Source of the DNA: Burkholderiaceae bacterium
GTDB taxonomy: Bacteria; Pseudomonadota; Gammaproteobacteria; Burkholderiales; Burkholderiaceae_F
Assembly (NCBI GenBank): GCA_029883565.1
Contig: JAOUJD010000002.1
Coordinates: 1-46,772, forward strand
DNA length: 46,772 nucleotides
Direction: 5' to 3'
How positions within the stretch are numbered: the first letter of the stretch is position 1; the number at the start of each line of letters is the position of its first letter. Below the pieces are notes generated by a model, which was given only the letters and a program-made list of their open reading frames with translations, had not been told where the DNA came from and did not search any database. This document shows positions 1 to 8,405 of this stretch, piece after piece. The translations under genes were made by a program, and so were the position numbers.

Positions 1-31
1 ACTCGGAGTTCTGAGGGTGCGTCGCCACGGC

Positions 32-105
32 GGCGGGGTGGCAGAGTGGCCATGCAGCGGACTGCAAATCCGTGTACGCCGGTTCGATTCCGACCCCCGC
101 CTCCA
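32..105 (+). tRNA. tRNA-Cys (anticodon GCA)
   Basis: GGCGGGG/CCCCGCC acceptor stem, anticodon loop CTGCAAA (GCA), GGTTCGATTCC T-arm, encoded CCA end. Confidence 0.95.
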
Positions 106-190
106 GATTTTCCTCGGCCGTCTCCCGGACCGTCCGTCGCGGTGCGCCGATGAACGGCCGCTAATTCGAACTGATACGCTGTGGATCACC

Positions 191-281
191 GCCGCGGTGG
201 TGAAACTGGTAGACACAGCGGACTTAAAATCCGCCGCAAGCGAAAGCGAGCATGCCGGTTCGATCCCGGCCCGCGGCACCA
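191..281 (+). tRNA. tRNA-Leu (anticodon TAA), long variable arm
   Basis: GCCGCGG/CCGCGGC acceptor stem, anticodon loop CTTAAAA (TAA), long variable arm, GGTTCGATCCC T-arm, encoded CCA. Confidence 0.95.
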
Positions 282-287
282 ACCGAC

Positions 288-749
288 ATGATGAAAGTCT
301 TCAACCTTTCCTGCGAACTCGAACACACGTTCGAGGGCTGGTTCGCGTCGCACGAGGAATTCGACCGCCAGATCGCGGCCGATCTCGTCGCGTGCCCGGT
401 GTGCGGCAGCCATGACGTCAGGAAGCTCCTTTCGGCGCCGCACCTGAACATCAGCGGCGCGCAGGAGCCGGCCGCGGCCGGGAAGGAACCGGCGAAGGAA
501 CCGGTCGCCATGCCGAACGAGGCGGCGATGCGCGCGATGCTGGCGCAGATGGCCAGGCACATCATCGCGAACACCGAGGATGTCGGCGAGCAGTTCCCCG
601 AGGAAGCGCGCCGCATCCACTACGAGGAGGCGCCCAGGCGGTCGATCCGCGGCGTCGCCTCGAAGGAAGAGGCGGCGGCGCTGGAAGACGAGGGCATCGA
701 GGTGATGCCCCTGCCGCTCGCCGATGCGCTGAAGAACACGCTGCAGTAG
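288..749 (+). CDS. DUF1178 family protein (zinc-ribbon-like N-terminus)
   Basis: MKVFNLSCELEHTFEGWFASHEEFDRQ...CPVCGSHDVRKLLSAP resembles DUF1178; start is at 288 or 291, just after the tRNA-Leu. Confidence 0.85.
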   Translation: MMKVFNLSCELEHTFEGWFASHEEFDRQIAADLVACPVCGSHDVRKLLSAPHLNISGAQEPAAAGKEPAKEPVAMPNEAAMRAMLAQMARHIIANTEDVGEQFPEEARRIHYEEAPRRSIRGVASKEEAAALEDEGIEVMPLPLADALKNTLQ

Positions 750-762
750 CAGCGCTGGCCGG

Positions 763-1452
763 CTACCTCTTCTCGTACTGCGTCGCGCCGAACAGCACCG
801 CCTTTTCCTTGTCGCCGGTCAGCGGCTTGCGGCGGTCCGCGAGGACCTTCACGCCGAGCTGCACGGCCGGTCGCGCATCGATCGCCTCGTACCAGCGCTT
901 GACGTTCGGATAGTCGGCGAGGTCGACGCCCTGGTTCGCGTGCGAGCGCGTCCACGGGAACATCGCGATGTCGGCGATCGAATACTCGCCGGCGAAGTAC
1001 TCCGCGTCCCCGAGCCGCCGGTCCATCACGCCGTACAGGCGCTTCGCCTCGTTGGTGTAGCGGTTGAACGCGTATTCGATCTTCTCCGGCGCATAGAGGC
1101 GGAAGTGGTGAGCCTGGCCGAGCATGGGGCCGAGCCCGCCCATCTGGAACATCAGCCACTGCAGTGCGAGGTACTTGCCGCGCACGTCCGCAGGGAGCAA
1201 GCGCCCCGTCTTGGCCGCCAGGTAGATCAGGATCGCGCCGGACTCGAACAGCGAAATCGGCTTGCCGTCCGGACCGTCGCTGTCGACGATCGCCGGGATC
1301 TTGTTGTTCGGGCTGATCTTCAGGAAGTCGGGCTTGAACTGGTCGCCGGCCCCGATGTCGACCGCGTGCACCCGGTACGGCAGGGCGCACTCCTCGAGCA
1401 TGATGTGGACCTTGTGGCCGTTCGGGGTTGCCCAGCTGTAGAGATCGATCAT
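763..1452 (-). CDS. Glutathione S-transferase family protein (YghU/YfcG disulfide-bond oxidoreductase-like)
   Basis: [33 protein letters not shown]...[11 protein letters not shown] thioredoxin-fold GST N-domain and GST C-domain; 4-nt overlap with the upstream ACAD gene. Confidence 0.88.
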   Translation of the reverse strand: MIDLYSWATPNGHKVHIMLEECALPYRVHAVDIGAGDQFKPDFLKISPNNKIPAIVDSDGPDGKPISLFESGAILIYLAAKTGRLLPADVRGKYLALQWLMFQMGGLGPMLGQAHHFRLYAPEKIEYAFNRYTNEAKRLYGVMDRRLGDAEYFAGEYSIADIAMFPWTRSHANQGVDLADYPNVKRWYEAIDARPAVQLGVKVLADRRKPLTGDKEKAVLFGATQYEKR

Positions 1453-2693
1453 GGCGTGCTCCCGGTGCGGGGCGGTAGCGTGACGTGCTTCGCGATCTCG
1501 ACTTTCGCGATCGCGTTGCGGTGCACTTCGTCGGGACCGTCGGCGAGGCGCAGCGTGCGGGCCAGTGCATAGGCGTAGGCCAGCGGGAAGTCGTCGCTGA
1601 CGCCGGCACCGCCGTGTGCCTGGATCGACCAGTCGAGCACGGTGCATGCCACGTTGGGTGCGACGACCTTGATCATGGCGATCTCGGCCTTCGCAGCCTT
1701 GTTGCCGACGGTGTCCATCATGTACGCCGCCTTCAGCGTCAGCAGGCGCGCCTGGTCGATCAGGCAGCGCGCCTCGGCGATGCGTTCCTGCCACACGGTC
1801 TGCCGGGCGATCGGCCCGCCGAACGCGACGCGGCTGGCGAGTCGCTTGCACATGAGTTCCAGCGCGCGCTCGGCCAGTCCCAGGCAGCGCATGCAGTGAT
1901 GGATCCGGCCCGGTCCGAGGCGGCCCTGCGCTATCTCGAAGCCGCGGCCCTCGCCGAGCAGGATGTTGGACGCCGGCACCCGCACGTTCACGAAGTCGGT
2001 TTCCATGTGGCCGTGCGGCGCGTCGTCGTATCCGAACACGCCCAGCGGGCGCAGCACCTTCATGCCCTGGGTGCCCGATGGCACCAGGATCATCGACTGC
2101 TGCTGGTGCTTCGGCGCGTCCGGGTCGGTCTTGCCCATCACGATGTAGAGCCTGCAGCGCGGATCGCCCGCGCCCGACGTCCACCACTTGCGGCCGTTGA
2201 TCACGTAGTCGTCGCCGTCGCGGCGGATCTCGGTCTGGATGTTGGTGGCATCGGACGAAGCGACCGCCGGCTCCGTCATCGCGAACCCCGAGCGAATGTC
2301 GCCGGCAAGCAGCGGTTCCAGCCACTGCTCCTTCTGCTCCGGGGTGCCATAGCGTTCGATCGTTTCCATGTTGCCGGTGTCGGGCGCGCTGCAGTTGAAG
2401 ACCTCGCTCGCCCAAGGCACGCGGCCCATGATCTCGGCGAGCGGCGCGTACTCGATGTTCTTCAGGCCCGCGCCGCGCGGAGAATCGGGGAGGAACAGGT
2501 TCCACAGGCCGGCGGACTTCGCCTTGACCTTCAGTTCCTCGACGATGCGCGTCGGCGTCCAGCGCACGCCGCTGCGCGTGTTCTCCTCGATCTCGGTGTA
2601 GAAGCGACGCTCGTTCGGATAGACGTGTTCCTGCATGAACCCGTCGACGCGGGCGCGCAGGTCCTGGACCCTGGGGCTGTAATCGAAGTGCAT
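1449..2693 (-). CDS. Acyl-CoA dehydrogenase, ACAD10/ACAD11-like
   Basis: [53 protein letters not shown]...[15 protein letters not shown]...[23 protein letters not shown]...[11 protein letters not shown]. Confidence 0.93.
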   Translation of the reverse strand: MHFDYSPRVQDLRARVDGFMQEHVYPNERRFYTEIEENTRSGVRWTPTRIVEELKVKAKSAGLWNLFLPDSPRGAGLKNIEYAPLAEIMGRVPWASEVFNCSAPDTGNMETIERYGTPEQKEQWLEPLLAGDIRSGFAMTEPAVASSDATNIQTEIRRDGDDYVINGRKWWTSGAGDPRCRLYIVMGKTDPDAPKHQQQSMILVPSGTQGMKVLRPLGVFGYDDAPHGHMETDFVNVRVPASNILLGEGRGFEIAQGRLGPGRIHHCMRCLGLAERALELMCKRLASRVAFGGPIARQTVWQERIAEARCLIDQARLLTLKAAYMMDTVGNKAAKAEIAMIKVVAPNVACTVLDWSIQAHGGAGVSDDFPLAYAYALARTLRLADGPDEVHRNAIAKVEIAKHVTLPPRTGSTP

Positions 2694-2805
2694 CGTGGTT
2701 CCTCCTCCGAGGAGGATAGCGCAGCGATCTTGGAGCCCGCGGCGACGCGCGTTACAGTGCAGCGAGGAGGCACCGATTGCTCGGCAGTGAGAAAGGCAGG
2801 GCGAC

Positions 2806-3786
2806 ATGAAAGCAGTGCTGTGCGTGGAGTGGGGCCCGCCCGAGAAGCTCGTGGTGGCGGAAGTCGCGGCGCCGGAGCCGAAGGCCGGGGAAGTCCGCGT
2901 GCGGGTCGCGGCCGCCGGAGTCAACTTCCCGGACGCGCTCATCGTGCAGAAGAAGTACCAGATCCAGCCGCCGTTGCCGTTCACGCCCGGGACCGAAGTC
3001 GCGGGCACCGTGGACGCCGTGGGCGAGGGCGTGCGGCACGTGAAGGCCGGCGACCGGGTGATCGCGTTCGTCGGCCTCGGCGGGTTCGCCGAATTCGCGT
3101 GTGCGCCGGCCGCCCTCGTCGCGCCGATTCCGTCCGGTGTCAGCGACGAGGTGGCGGCCGCCTTCACGCTGACCTACGCGACGTCGCACCATGCGCTGTT
3201 CGACCGCGGCGCGCTGAAGGGCGGCGAGACTCTGCTGGTGCTGGGTGCCGGCGGCGGCGTGGGGCTGGCGGCGGTGGAACTCGGCAAGATCGCGGGGGCG
3301 CGCGTCATCGCCGCGGCCTCGAGCGAGGAAAAACTGCAGGCCGCGCGCGAGCACGGTGCTGACGTGCTGGTCGACTACGCGAAGCAGGACCTGCGGGAAG
3401 CCGTGAAGGCAGCCACCGACGGCAAGGGCGTCGACATGGTGTACGACCCCGTGGGCGGGCCGCTGACCGAAGCCGCGATTCGCTCGCTGGCGTGGCGCGG
3501 CCGCCTGCTGGTGATCGGGTTCGCGCAGGGCGAGATCCCGCGGATCCCGGCGAATCTCCTGCTGATCAAGGGGGCCTCGGCGGTCGGCGTGTTCTGGGGC
3601 GAATTCGCGAAGCGGGAGCCGAAGGCCAACGGCGCGATGCTGGCCGAACTCTTCGGCTGGCTGGCCGCCGGCAAGCTGCGGCCGCACGTCTCGAAGACCT
3701 TCTCCCTGCACGACGTCCCGCTGGCGTTGCGTTCGCTGCTGGACCGCACCGCCGTGGGCAAGCTGGTCGTCGTTCCATCCAAGTGA
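2806..3786 (+). CDS. NADPH:quinone oxidoreductase / zinc-type alcohol dehydrogenase-like (MDR family)
   Basis: [48 protein letters not shown]-like MDR protein. Confidence 0.9.
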   Translation: MKAVLCVEWGPPEKLVVAEVAAPEPKAGEVRVRVAAAGVNFPDALIVQKKYQIQPPLPFTPGTEVAGTVDAVGEGVRHVKAGDRVIAFVGLGGFAEFACAPAALVAPIPSGVSDEVAAAFTLTYATSHHALFDRGALKGGETLLVLGAGGGVGLAAVELGKIAGARVIAAASSEEKLQAAREHGADVLVDYAKQDLREAVKAATDGKGVDMVYDPVGGPLTEAAIRSLAWRGRLLVIGFAQGEIPRIPANLLLIKGASAVGVFWGEFAKREPKANGAMLAELFGWLAAGKLRPHVSKTFSLHDVPLALRSLLDRTAVGKLVVVPSK

Positions 3787-3794
3787 GGATCCGC

Positions 3795-4361
3795 ATGGTC
3801 TGCACTCTGATGCGTGTCGCGCTGACCGTGTTCGCGTTCGCCGTGCCGGGCCCGGCGGTGGTTGCCGCCGAGCGCGCGATCGACAAGGAGATCGTGGTCG
3901 CGGCGACTCCGCAACAGGTGTGGAACGCGTGGACGACGCGCGCAGGAATCACGAGCTTCTTCGCGCCGGACGCGAACATCGACGCGCGGGTCGACGGGGC
4001 GTTCGAGATCTACATCAATCCTCTGGCAGAACCGGGGTTGAAGGGCGCGGACGGGATGCGCTTCCTGGCGCTGCAGCCGCCGCGCATGCTGTCTTTCACG
4101 TGGAACGCGCCGCCCAGCCTTCCCGAGGCGCGTCAGCAGCGTACCTTCGTCGTCGTCCGCATCCAGCCGATCGGCGAGAAGGAAACCCGCGTGACCCTGC
4201 ACCACAGCGGCTGGGGTGACGGCGGCGAATGGGACAAGGCCTACGGCTACTTCGACCGCGCCTGGGGCAACGTGCTCGGAAACCTGAAGAAGAGCTTCGA
4301 GTCCGGCCCGATCGACTGGACGGCCTGGCTCGAGCAGATGCGCAAGGCGCAGCCGAAGTGA
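3795..4361 (+). CDS. SRPBCC/AHSA1-domain protein with predicted N-terminal signal peptide
   Basis: Hydrophobic N-terminus MRVALTVFAFAVPGPAVVAAERAIDKEIVVAATPQQVWNAWTT followed by an AHSA1-like START fold. Confidence 0.8.
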   Translation: MVCTLMRVALTVFAFAVPGPAVVAAERAIDKEIVVAATPQQVWNAWTTRAGITSFFAPDANIDARVDGAFEIYINPLAEPGLKGADGMRFLALQPPRMLSFTWNAPPSLPEARQQRTFVVVRIQPIGEKETRVTLHHSGWGDGGEWDKAYGYFDRAWGNVLGNLKKSFESGPIDWTAWLEQMRKAQPK

Positions 4362-4367
4362 TGCGCG

Positions 4368-5405
4368 TCAGGCGTTCGCGCGGAAGTAGCGCGGTTCGCT
4401 GAAGATCGACGCGAGCTCGACGCGCCGCACTTCGGGGTGGTCGGGGACGGCGAACAGCACGGGCGCGAGCAGTTCCTCGAACAGCCCCCGCAGGCTGCGG
4501 GCCCCTGACTTGTATTCGAGCGCCAGGTCGGCGATCTCCTCGAACACGCGCGGCTCCACCACCAGGTCGACGTGGTGCGCCTTGAGGATGGCCCGGAACT
4601 GGCGGTAGATGCAGTTGCGCGGCTCCGTCATGATCCGCACCAGCATGTCGCGCGAGAGGTCGCGCAGGCGCGCGACGATGGCCAGGCGTCCGGTGAACTC
4701 GGGAATCAGCCCGAACTTCACGAGGTCGTCCGGCTTCACGCGTTCGTTCAGGCTTTCGAGGATGCGCCGGTCGTCCGCCGCCGAGGTGGCGACGAAGCCG
4801 AACCCGTGGCTGGCGGACATGATCTCCTCCAGGCCCACGAACGCGCCGCCACAGATGAAGAGCACGTGCGAGGTGTCGAGGTACTGGCCCCCGGACAGCC
4901 GCACCGGCGCGCCTTCCATGATCTTCAGCAACGCGTGCTGCACGCTCTCGCCCGAGGTCCCGTGGTCGGCGGAAAGCGACGCGGACTTCAGCTTGTCGAC
5001 CTCGTCGATGAAGACGATCCCGCGTTGGGTGCGCTCGACGTCTCCGGCGGCCTTGTCGTGCAGGCGCTCCAGGATGGCCTGGATCTCGTCATTCACGTAG
5101 CGTGATTGCGCGAGCGAGGTTGCGTCCGCCGTCACGAACGGCACCGACAGCAGGCGCGCCAGCGACTCGCACAGGAGCGTCTTGCCGGTGCCGGTCGGCC
5201 CGACGAGCAGCACGTTGCTCTTGGTGATCTCCAGGCCGTCCTCGCGCGCGAGCGCGAGCTTGCGGTAGTGGGCGTAGACCGCGACGGCGAGCGTCCGCTT
5301 GGCGGCGTCCTGGCCGATCACGTATTCGTCGAGGTGGCGGACGATCGCGCTGGGGTTGGGGCAGGTGTCGAGGGAATCCACGGCGGCCTCAGGTGCGTTC
5401 TGCAT
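4368..5405 (-). CDS. ClpX-like AAA+ ATPase (divergent paralog without N-terminal zinc-binding domain)
   Basis: YVIGQDAAKRTLAVAVYAHYRKL, Walker A GPTGTGKT, Walker B GIVFIDEVDK, CGGAFVGLEEI, KFGLIPEFTGRL, SGARSLR; no C4 zinc finger; pore-loop changes. Confidence 0.9.
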   Translation of the reverse strand: MQNAPEAAVDSLDTCPNPSAIVRHLDEYVIGQDAAKRTLAVAVYAHYRKLALAREDGLEITKSNVLLVGPTGTGKTLLCESLARLLSVPFVTADATSLAQSRYVNDEIQAILERLHDKAAGDVERTQRGIVFIDEVDKLKSASLSADHGTSGESVQHALLKIMEGAPVRLSGGQYLDTSHVLFICGGAFVGLEEIMSASHGFGFVATSAADDRRILESLNERVKPDDLVKFGLIPEFTGRLAIVARLRDLSRDMLVRIMTEPRNCIYRQFRAILKAHHVDLVVEPRVFEEIADLALEYKSGARSLRGLFEELLAPVLFAVPDHPEVRRVELASIFSEPRYFRANA

Positions 5406-6432
5406 ACTGCCATCCGAGTTCGGCCAGCGCGCGCGCGTTGTCGCCGGACTTCAGCGCATTGTCGGACGACGCTATGCCCTCGGTCGCTCTCTTGTACACG
5501 CCCTGCAGGATGGCGGCGATCCGGAACAGGTTGTAGGCGAGATAGAAGTTCCAGTGCTCGATCGGGCCGCGGCCGGTCCGCTCGGCGTAGCTTCGGATGT
5601 AGTCGGCCTCGCTGGGAATGCCGAGCGCGGCGTGGTCCAGTCCTGCGATGCCGCGGAAGGCGCCCGGGGCGATGTGCCAGCTCATGCAGTGGTACGAGAA
5701 GTCCGCGAGCGGATGCCCGAGCGTCGACAGTTCCCAGTCGAGTACGGCGATGATGCGGGCCTCGGTGGGATGGAACACGAGGTTGTCCATCCGGTAGTCG
5801 CCGTGCACCACGGTCGTCTCGTCGCCCGGCGGGATGTGCTGCGGCAGCCAGTCGATGAGCCTGTCCATCGCTTCGATGCGCTGCGTTTCGGAGGCCCGGT
5901 ACTGCCTGCTCCAGCGCCCGATCTGCCGCTCGAAGTAGTTTCCGGTCTTGCCGTAGTCGGCGAGGCCGGCACGCTCGATGTCGACGGTGTGCAGGCGCGC
6001 GATCACGCGGTTCATCTCGTCGTAGATCGACGAGCGCTCGGCCGCCGACAGGCCCGGCAGCGACTGCTCCCAGAAGATGCGGCCCTCGACGTGCTCCATC
6101 AGGTAGAACGCGCGTCCGATCACGCTCTCGTCTTCCACCAGCAGCAGGGTCCATGGCACCGGGATGCCCTGCGACGCGAGCGCGCGCATCACGTGGAATT
6201 CCCGCTCGACCGCGTGCGCGGACGGCAGCAGCTTGGCTGACGGTCCGGGCTTGCTGCGCATCACGTAGCGTGCGGTCGGCGTGGTCAGCAGGTAGGTCGG
6301 GTTCGACTGGCCGCCCTGGAACTGCTGCACCGACAGCGGCCCGCGGAACTCGGGCAGGTGCTGCTCGAGGTGCGCCGCGAGCCGCTCGACGTCGAACCGA
6401 TGCCGCGCCGTCACTTCGCCAAGCTGACTCAT
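5389..6432 (-). CDS. Aminoglycoside phosphotransferase (APH) family kinase, ACAD10/11 kinase-domain-like
   Basis: QGGQSNPTYLL, LLPSAHAVEREFHVMRAL, VVHGDYRMDNLVFHPTEARIIAVLDWELSTLGHPLADFSYHC. Confidence 0.92.
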   Translation of the reverse strand: MSQLGEVTARHRFDVERLAAHLEQHLPEFRGPLSVQQFQGGQSNPTYLLTTPTARYVMRSKPGPSAKLLPSAHAVEREFHVMRALASQGIPVPWTLLLVEDESVIGRAFYLMEHVEGRIFWEQSLPGLSAAERSSIYDEMNRVIARLHTVDIERAGLADYGKTGNYFERQIGRWSRQYRASETQRIEAMDRLIDWLPQHIPPGDETTVVHGDYRMDNLVFHPTEARIIAVLDWELSTLGHPLADFSYHCMSWHIAPGAFRGIAGLDHAALGIPSEADYIRSYAERTGRGPIEHWNFYLAYNLFRIAAILQGVYKRATEGIASSDNALKSGDNARALAELGWQYAERT

Positions 6433-7151
6433 TCGTTGCCTCCGGCGCCGCGCGACGAGCGCAGCTTCATGTACTGGCCCAGCAGGTGCTCCATTGTGGA
6501 CAGGCGCGACGCGGTCTGCAGCGTGTCGAGCGCGCAGAAGTTGACGACGCGCACGATGCTGGTCGCCACGCTCGGGCCGACGTCGATCACGTTGAGGCAG
6601 CCCGGGTCCTGTGCCAGGCCGCCGAGGAACACGGGCTGGCCCGTCAGGAACCACGAAAGGATGCCGCGGTTGACGCCGCCGTGCAGCACGACGAGCACCG
6701 TGTCCCAGTCGTCTTCGGCGAGCAGTCGCTGGATCGCCGGCAGCGTGCGGTCGAGCAATTCGCCGATCGTCTCGCCGTTCAGGAAACGCGTTTCCCGCGG
6801 CACCGGTCCCTCGAAGGCGCCGATGAAGGCCGAGCGCAGTTCGGCGTCCGGAATGCTCGCCAGCGGCCCGCCGCGGATCTCCTGCAGTTCGGCGCGGTGT
6901 TCGACGGGCGGCGCCGCCGCCGCGGCTCGCAGCACGTGCTCCGCGGTGGTCCGCGTGCGCACGAGTCCGCTGGTGATCGCGCGATCGATGCGCACGCCCG
7001 AGGCGGCGATCGCCGTGCCCATCGCACGCGCCTGCTCGACTCCTCGCGCGGTCAACGGCACGTCGTCGGGCGGGTAGGGGCGGCCGTGCTCGTCGAAGTA
7101 CTCGACCGCGCCATGGCGCATCAGCAGGATGCGGCGGCGTTCGACGTGCAT
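6429..7151 (-). CDS. Histidine phosphatase family protein (phosphoglycerate mutase-like)
   Basis: ILLMRHGAVEYFDEHG (RHG motif), SGLVRTRTTAE, VLVVLHGGVNRGILSW. Confidence 0.9.
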   Translation of the reverse strand: MHVERRRILLMRHGAVEYFDEHGRPYPPDDVPLTARGVEQARAMGTAIAASGVRIDRAITSGLVRTRTTAEHVLRAAAAAPPVEHRAELQEIRGGPLASIPDAELRSAFIGAFEGPVPRETRFLNGETIGELLDRTLPAIQRLLAEDDWDTVLVVLHGGVNRGILSWFLTGQPVFLGGLAQDPGCLNVIDVGPSVATSIVRVVNFCALDTLQTASRLSTMEHLLGQYMKLRSSRGAGGNE

Positions 7152-8344
7152 CAGCGAGCCTTCACGACGCTGGTTGCGACAAGGGCGTCGATGTCGCCGG
7201 TCGCGTACCCGAGCTCGGCCAGCACGGCGCGCGTCTGTTCGCCCTGCGCCGGTGCCGGTGCCGGCATCCATCCGTGGCCGCCGAGTTGCGCGAGCGGCGC
7301 GATCTCGGTGACGTCGCCCTTCCGCACGACCAGGCCGCGCGCCCGGTGATGCGGGTGCTCCAGCGCCTCCGCCGGGGTCAGCACCGGCGTGACACAGCAG
7401 TCGACCCCATCGAACACTGCCAGCCATTCGGCCAGGCCTTTCTCGCCGACGCGGCGCGCCACGCGGGCGATCGTCGCCCGTGCTGCGTCGGAGCCCGGCG
7501 CTTCGCCGTACGCCCAATGGCGTTCGACGAGTTCCGGGAGCGCGGCGGCCCCGCAGAAGGCCTTCCAGAACTTGTGCTCCAGCGCGCCGACGGCGAGGTG
7601 GCGATCGTCGGCGGTGCGGTAGACGCGATAGCAGGCCACGCCTCCGGTCAGCAGCGATTGCTCGGCCCGCGGCGTGCCGCCGGCGTCGAGTTCCGAGACC
7701 GGAAAGAAGTGGTGCGCGAGCAGGCCGTCGGTCATCGCGATGTCGAGATAGCGGCCCTGGCCGGACCGCTGCGCGGACAGCAGCGCGGCGAGCACCATGC
7801 CCAGCGCCGACAGGGTTCCGCCAAGCAGGTCGCCCATCTGCAGGTTGGGGATGGCGGGCTCGCCGTGGGCGCGGTTCTGGTCGAGCACGCCGGTCATGGC
7901 GATGTAATTGATGTCATGGCCGGCGCGCTGCGCGAGTGGCCCCGTCTGCCCGTAGCCCGAAAGGGAGCACACCACCAGCTTCGGATTCTCGGCGTGCAGC
8001 GTTTCCCAGCCGAGGCCGAGGCGGTCGAGCACGCCTGGGCGGAAGCCCTCGATCAGCGCATCCGCGCGTCGCGCCAGCCGCAGCAGCACTTCGCGACCCT
8101 GCGGACTCTTGAGGTCGATCGCGATCGAACGTTTGCCTCGGTTCGTGGCTTCGTAAGCCGGATGCACCGCGCGGCCGGCGGCGTTGCGCACGGTCGGAGG
8201 GAAGTCGCGCATGTAGTCGCCTTCGCCGGTGTCTTCCACCTTGATCACGTCGGCCCCAAGGTCGGCCAGATGCATGGTCGCGGCCGGTCCGGGCAACAGC
8301 CGCGTCAGGTCGAGCACCAGCAGGCCGGCCAGCGGCGCGCTCAC
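7151..8344 (-). CDS. CaiB/BaiF family CoA-transferase / alpha-methylacyl-CoA racemase-like
   Basis: GLLVLDLTRLLPGPAATMHLADLGADVIKVED...NRGKRSIAIDLKSPQGR...GYGQTGPLAQRAGHDINYIAMTGVL...NLQMGDLLGG. Confidence 0.93.
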   Translation of the reverse strand: MSAPLAGLLVLDLTRLLPGPAATMHLADLGADVIKVEDTGEGDYMRDFPPTVRNAAGRAVHPAYEATNRGKRSIAIDLKSPQGREVLLRLARRADALIEGFRPGVLDRLGLGWETLHAENPKLVVCSLSGYGQTGPLAQRAGHDINYIAMTGVLDQNRAHGEPAIPNLQMGDLLGGTLSALGMVLAALLSAQRSGQGRYLDIAMTDGLLAHHFFPVSELDAGGTPRAEQSLLTGGVACYRVYRTADDRHLAVGALEHKFWKAFCGAAALPELVERHWAYGEAPGSDAARATIARVARRVGEKGLAEWLAVFDGVDCCVTPVLTPAEALEHPHHRARGLVVRKGDVTEIAPLAQLGGHGWMPAPAPAQGEQTRAVLAELGYATGDIDALVATSVVKAR

Positions 8345-8405
8345 CGGACGGCCCTCCGCGCCGCGCGCTCCGCGAGGATTGCACCGGAACGATGGCCGTC
8401 CGCGC

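Noticed and set aside
1485-3362. 625-aa plus-strand ORF
   Set aside because: Antisense to the ACAD gene and out of frame with the QOR gene; no recognisable domain.
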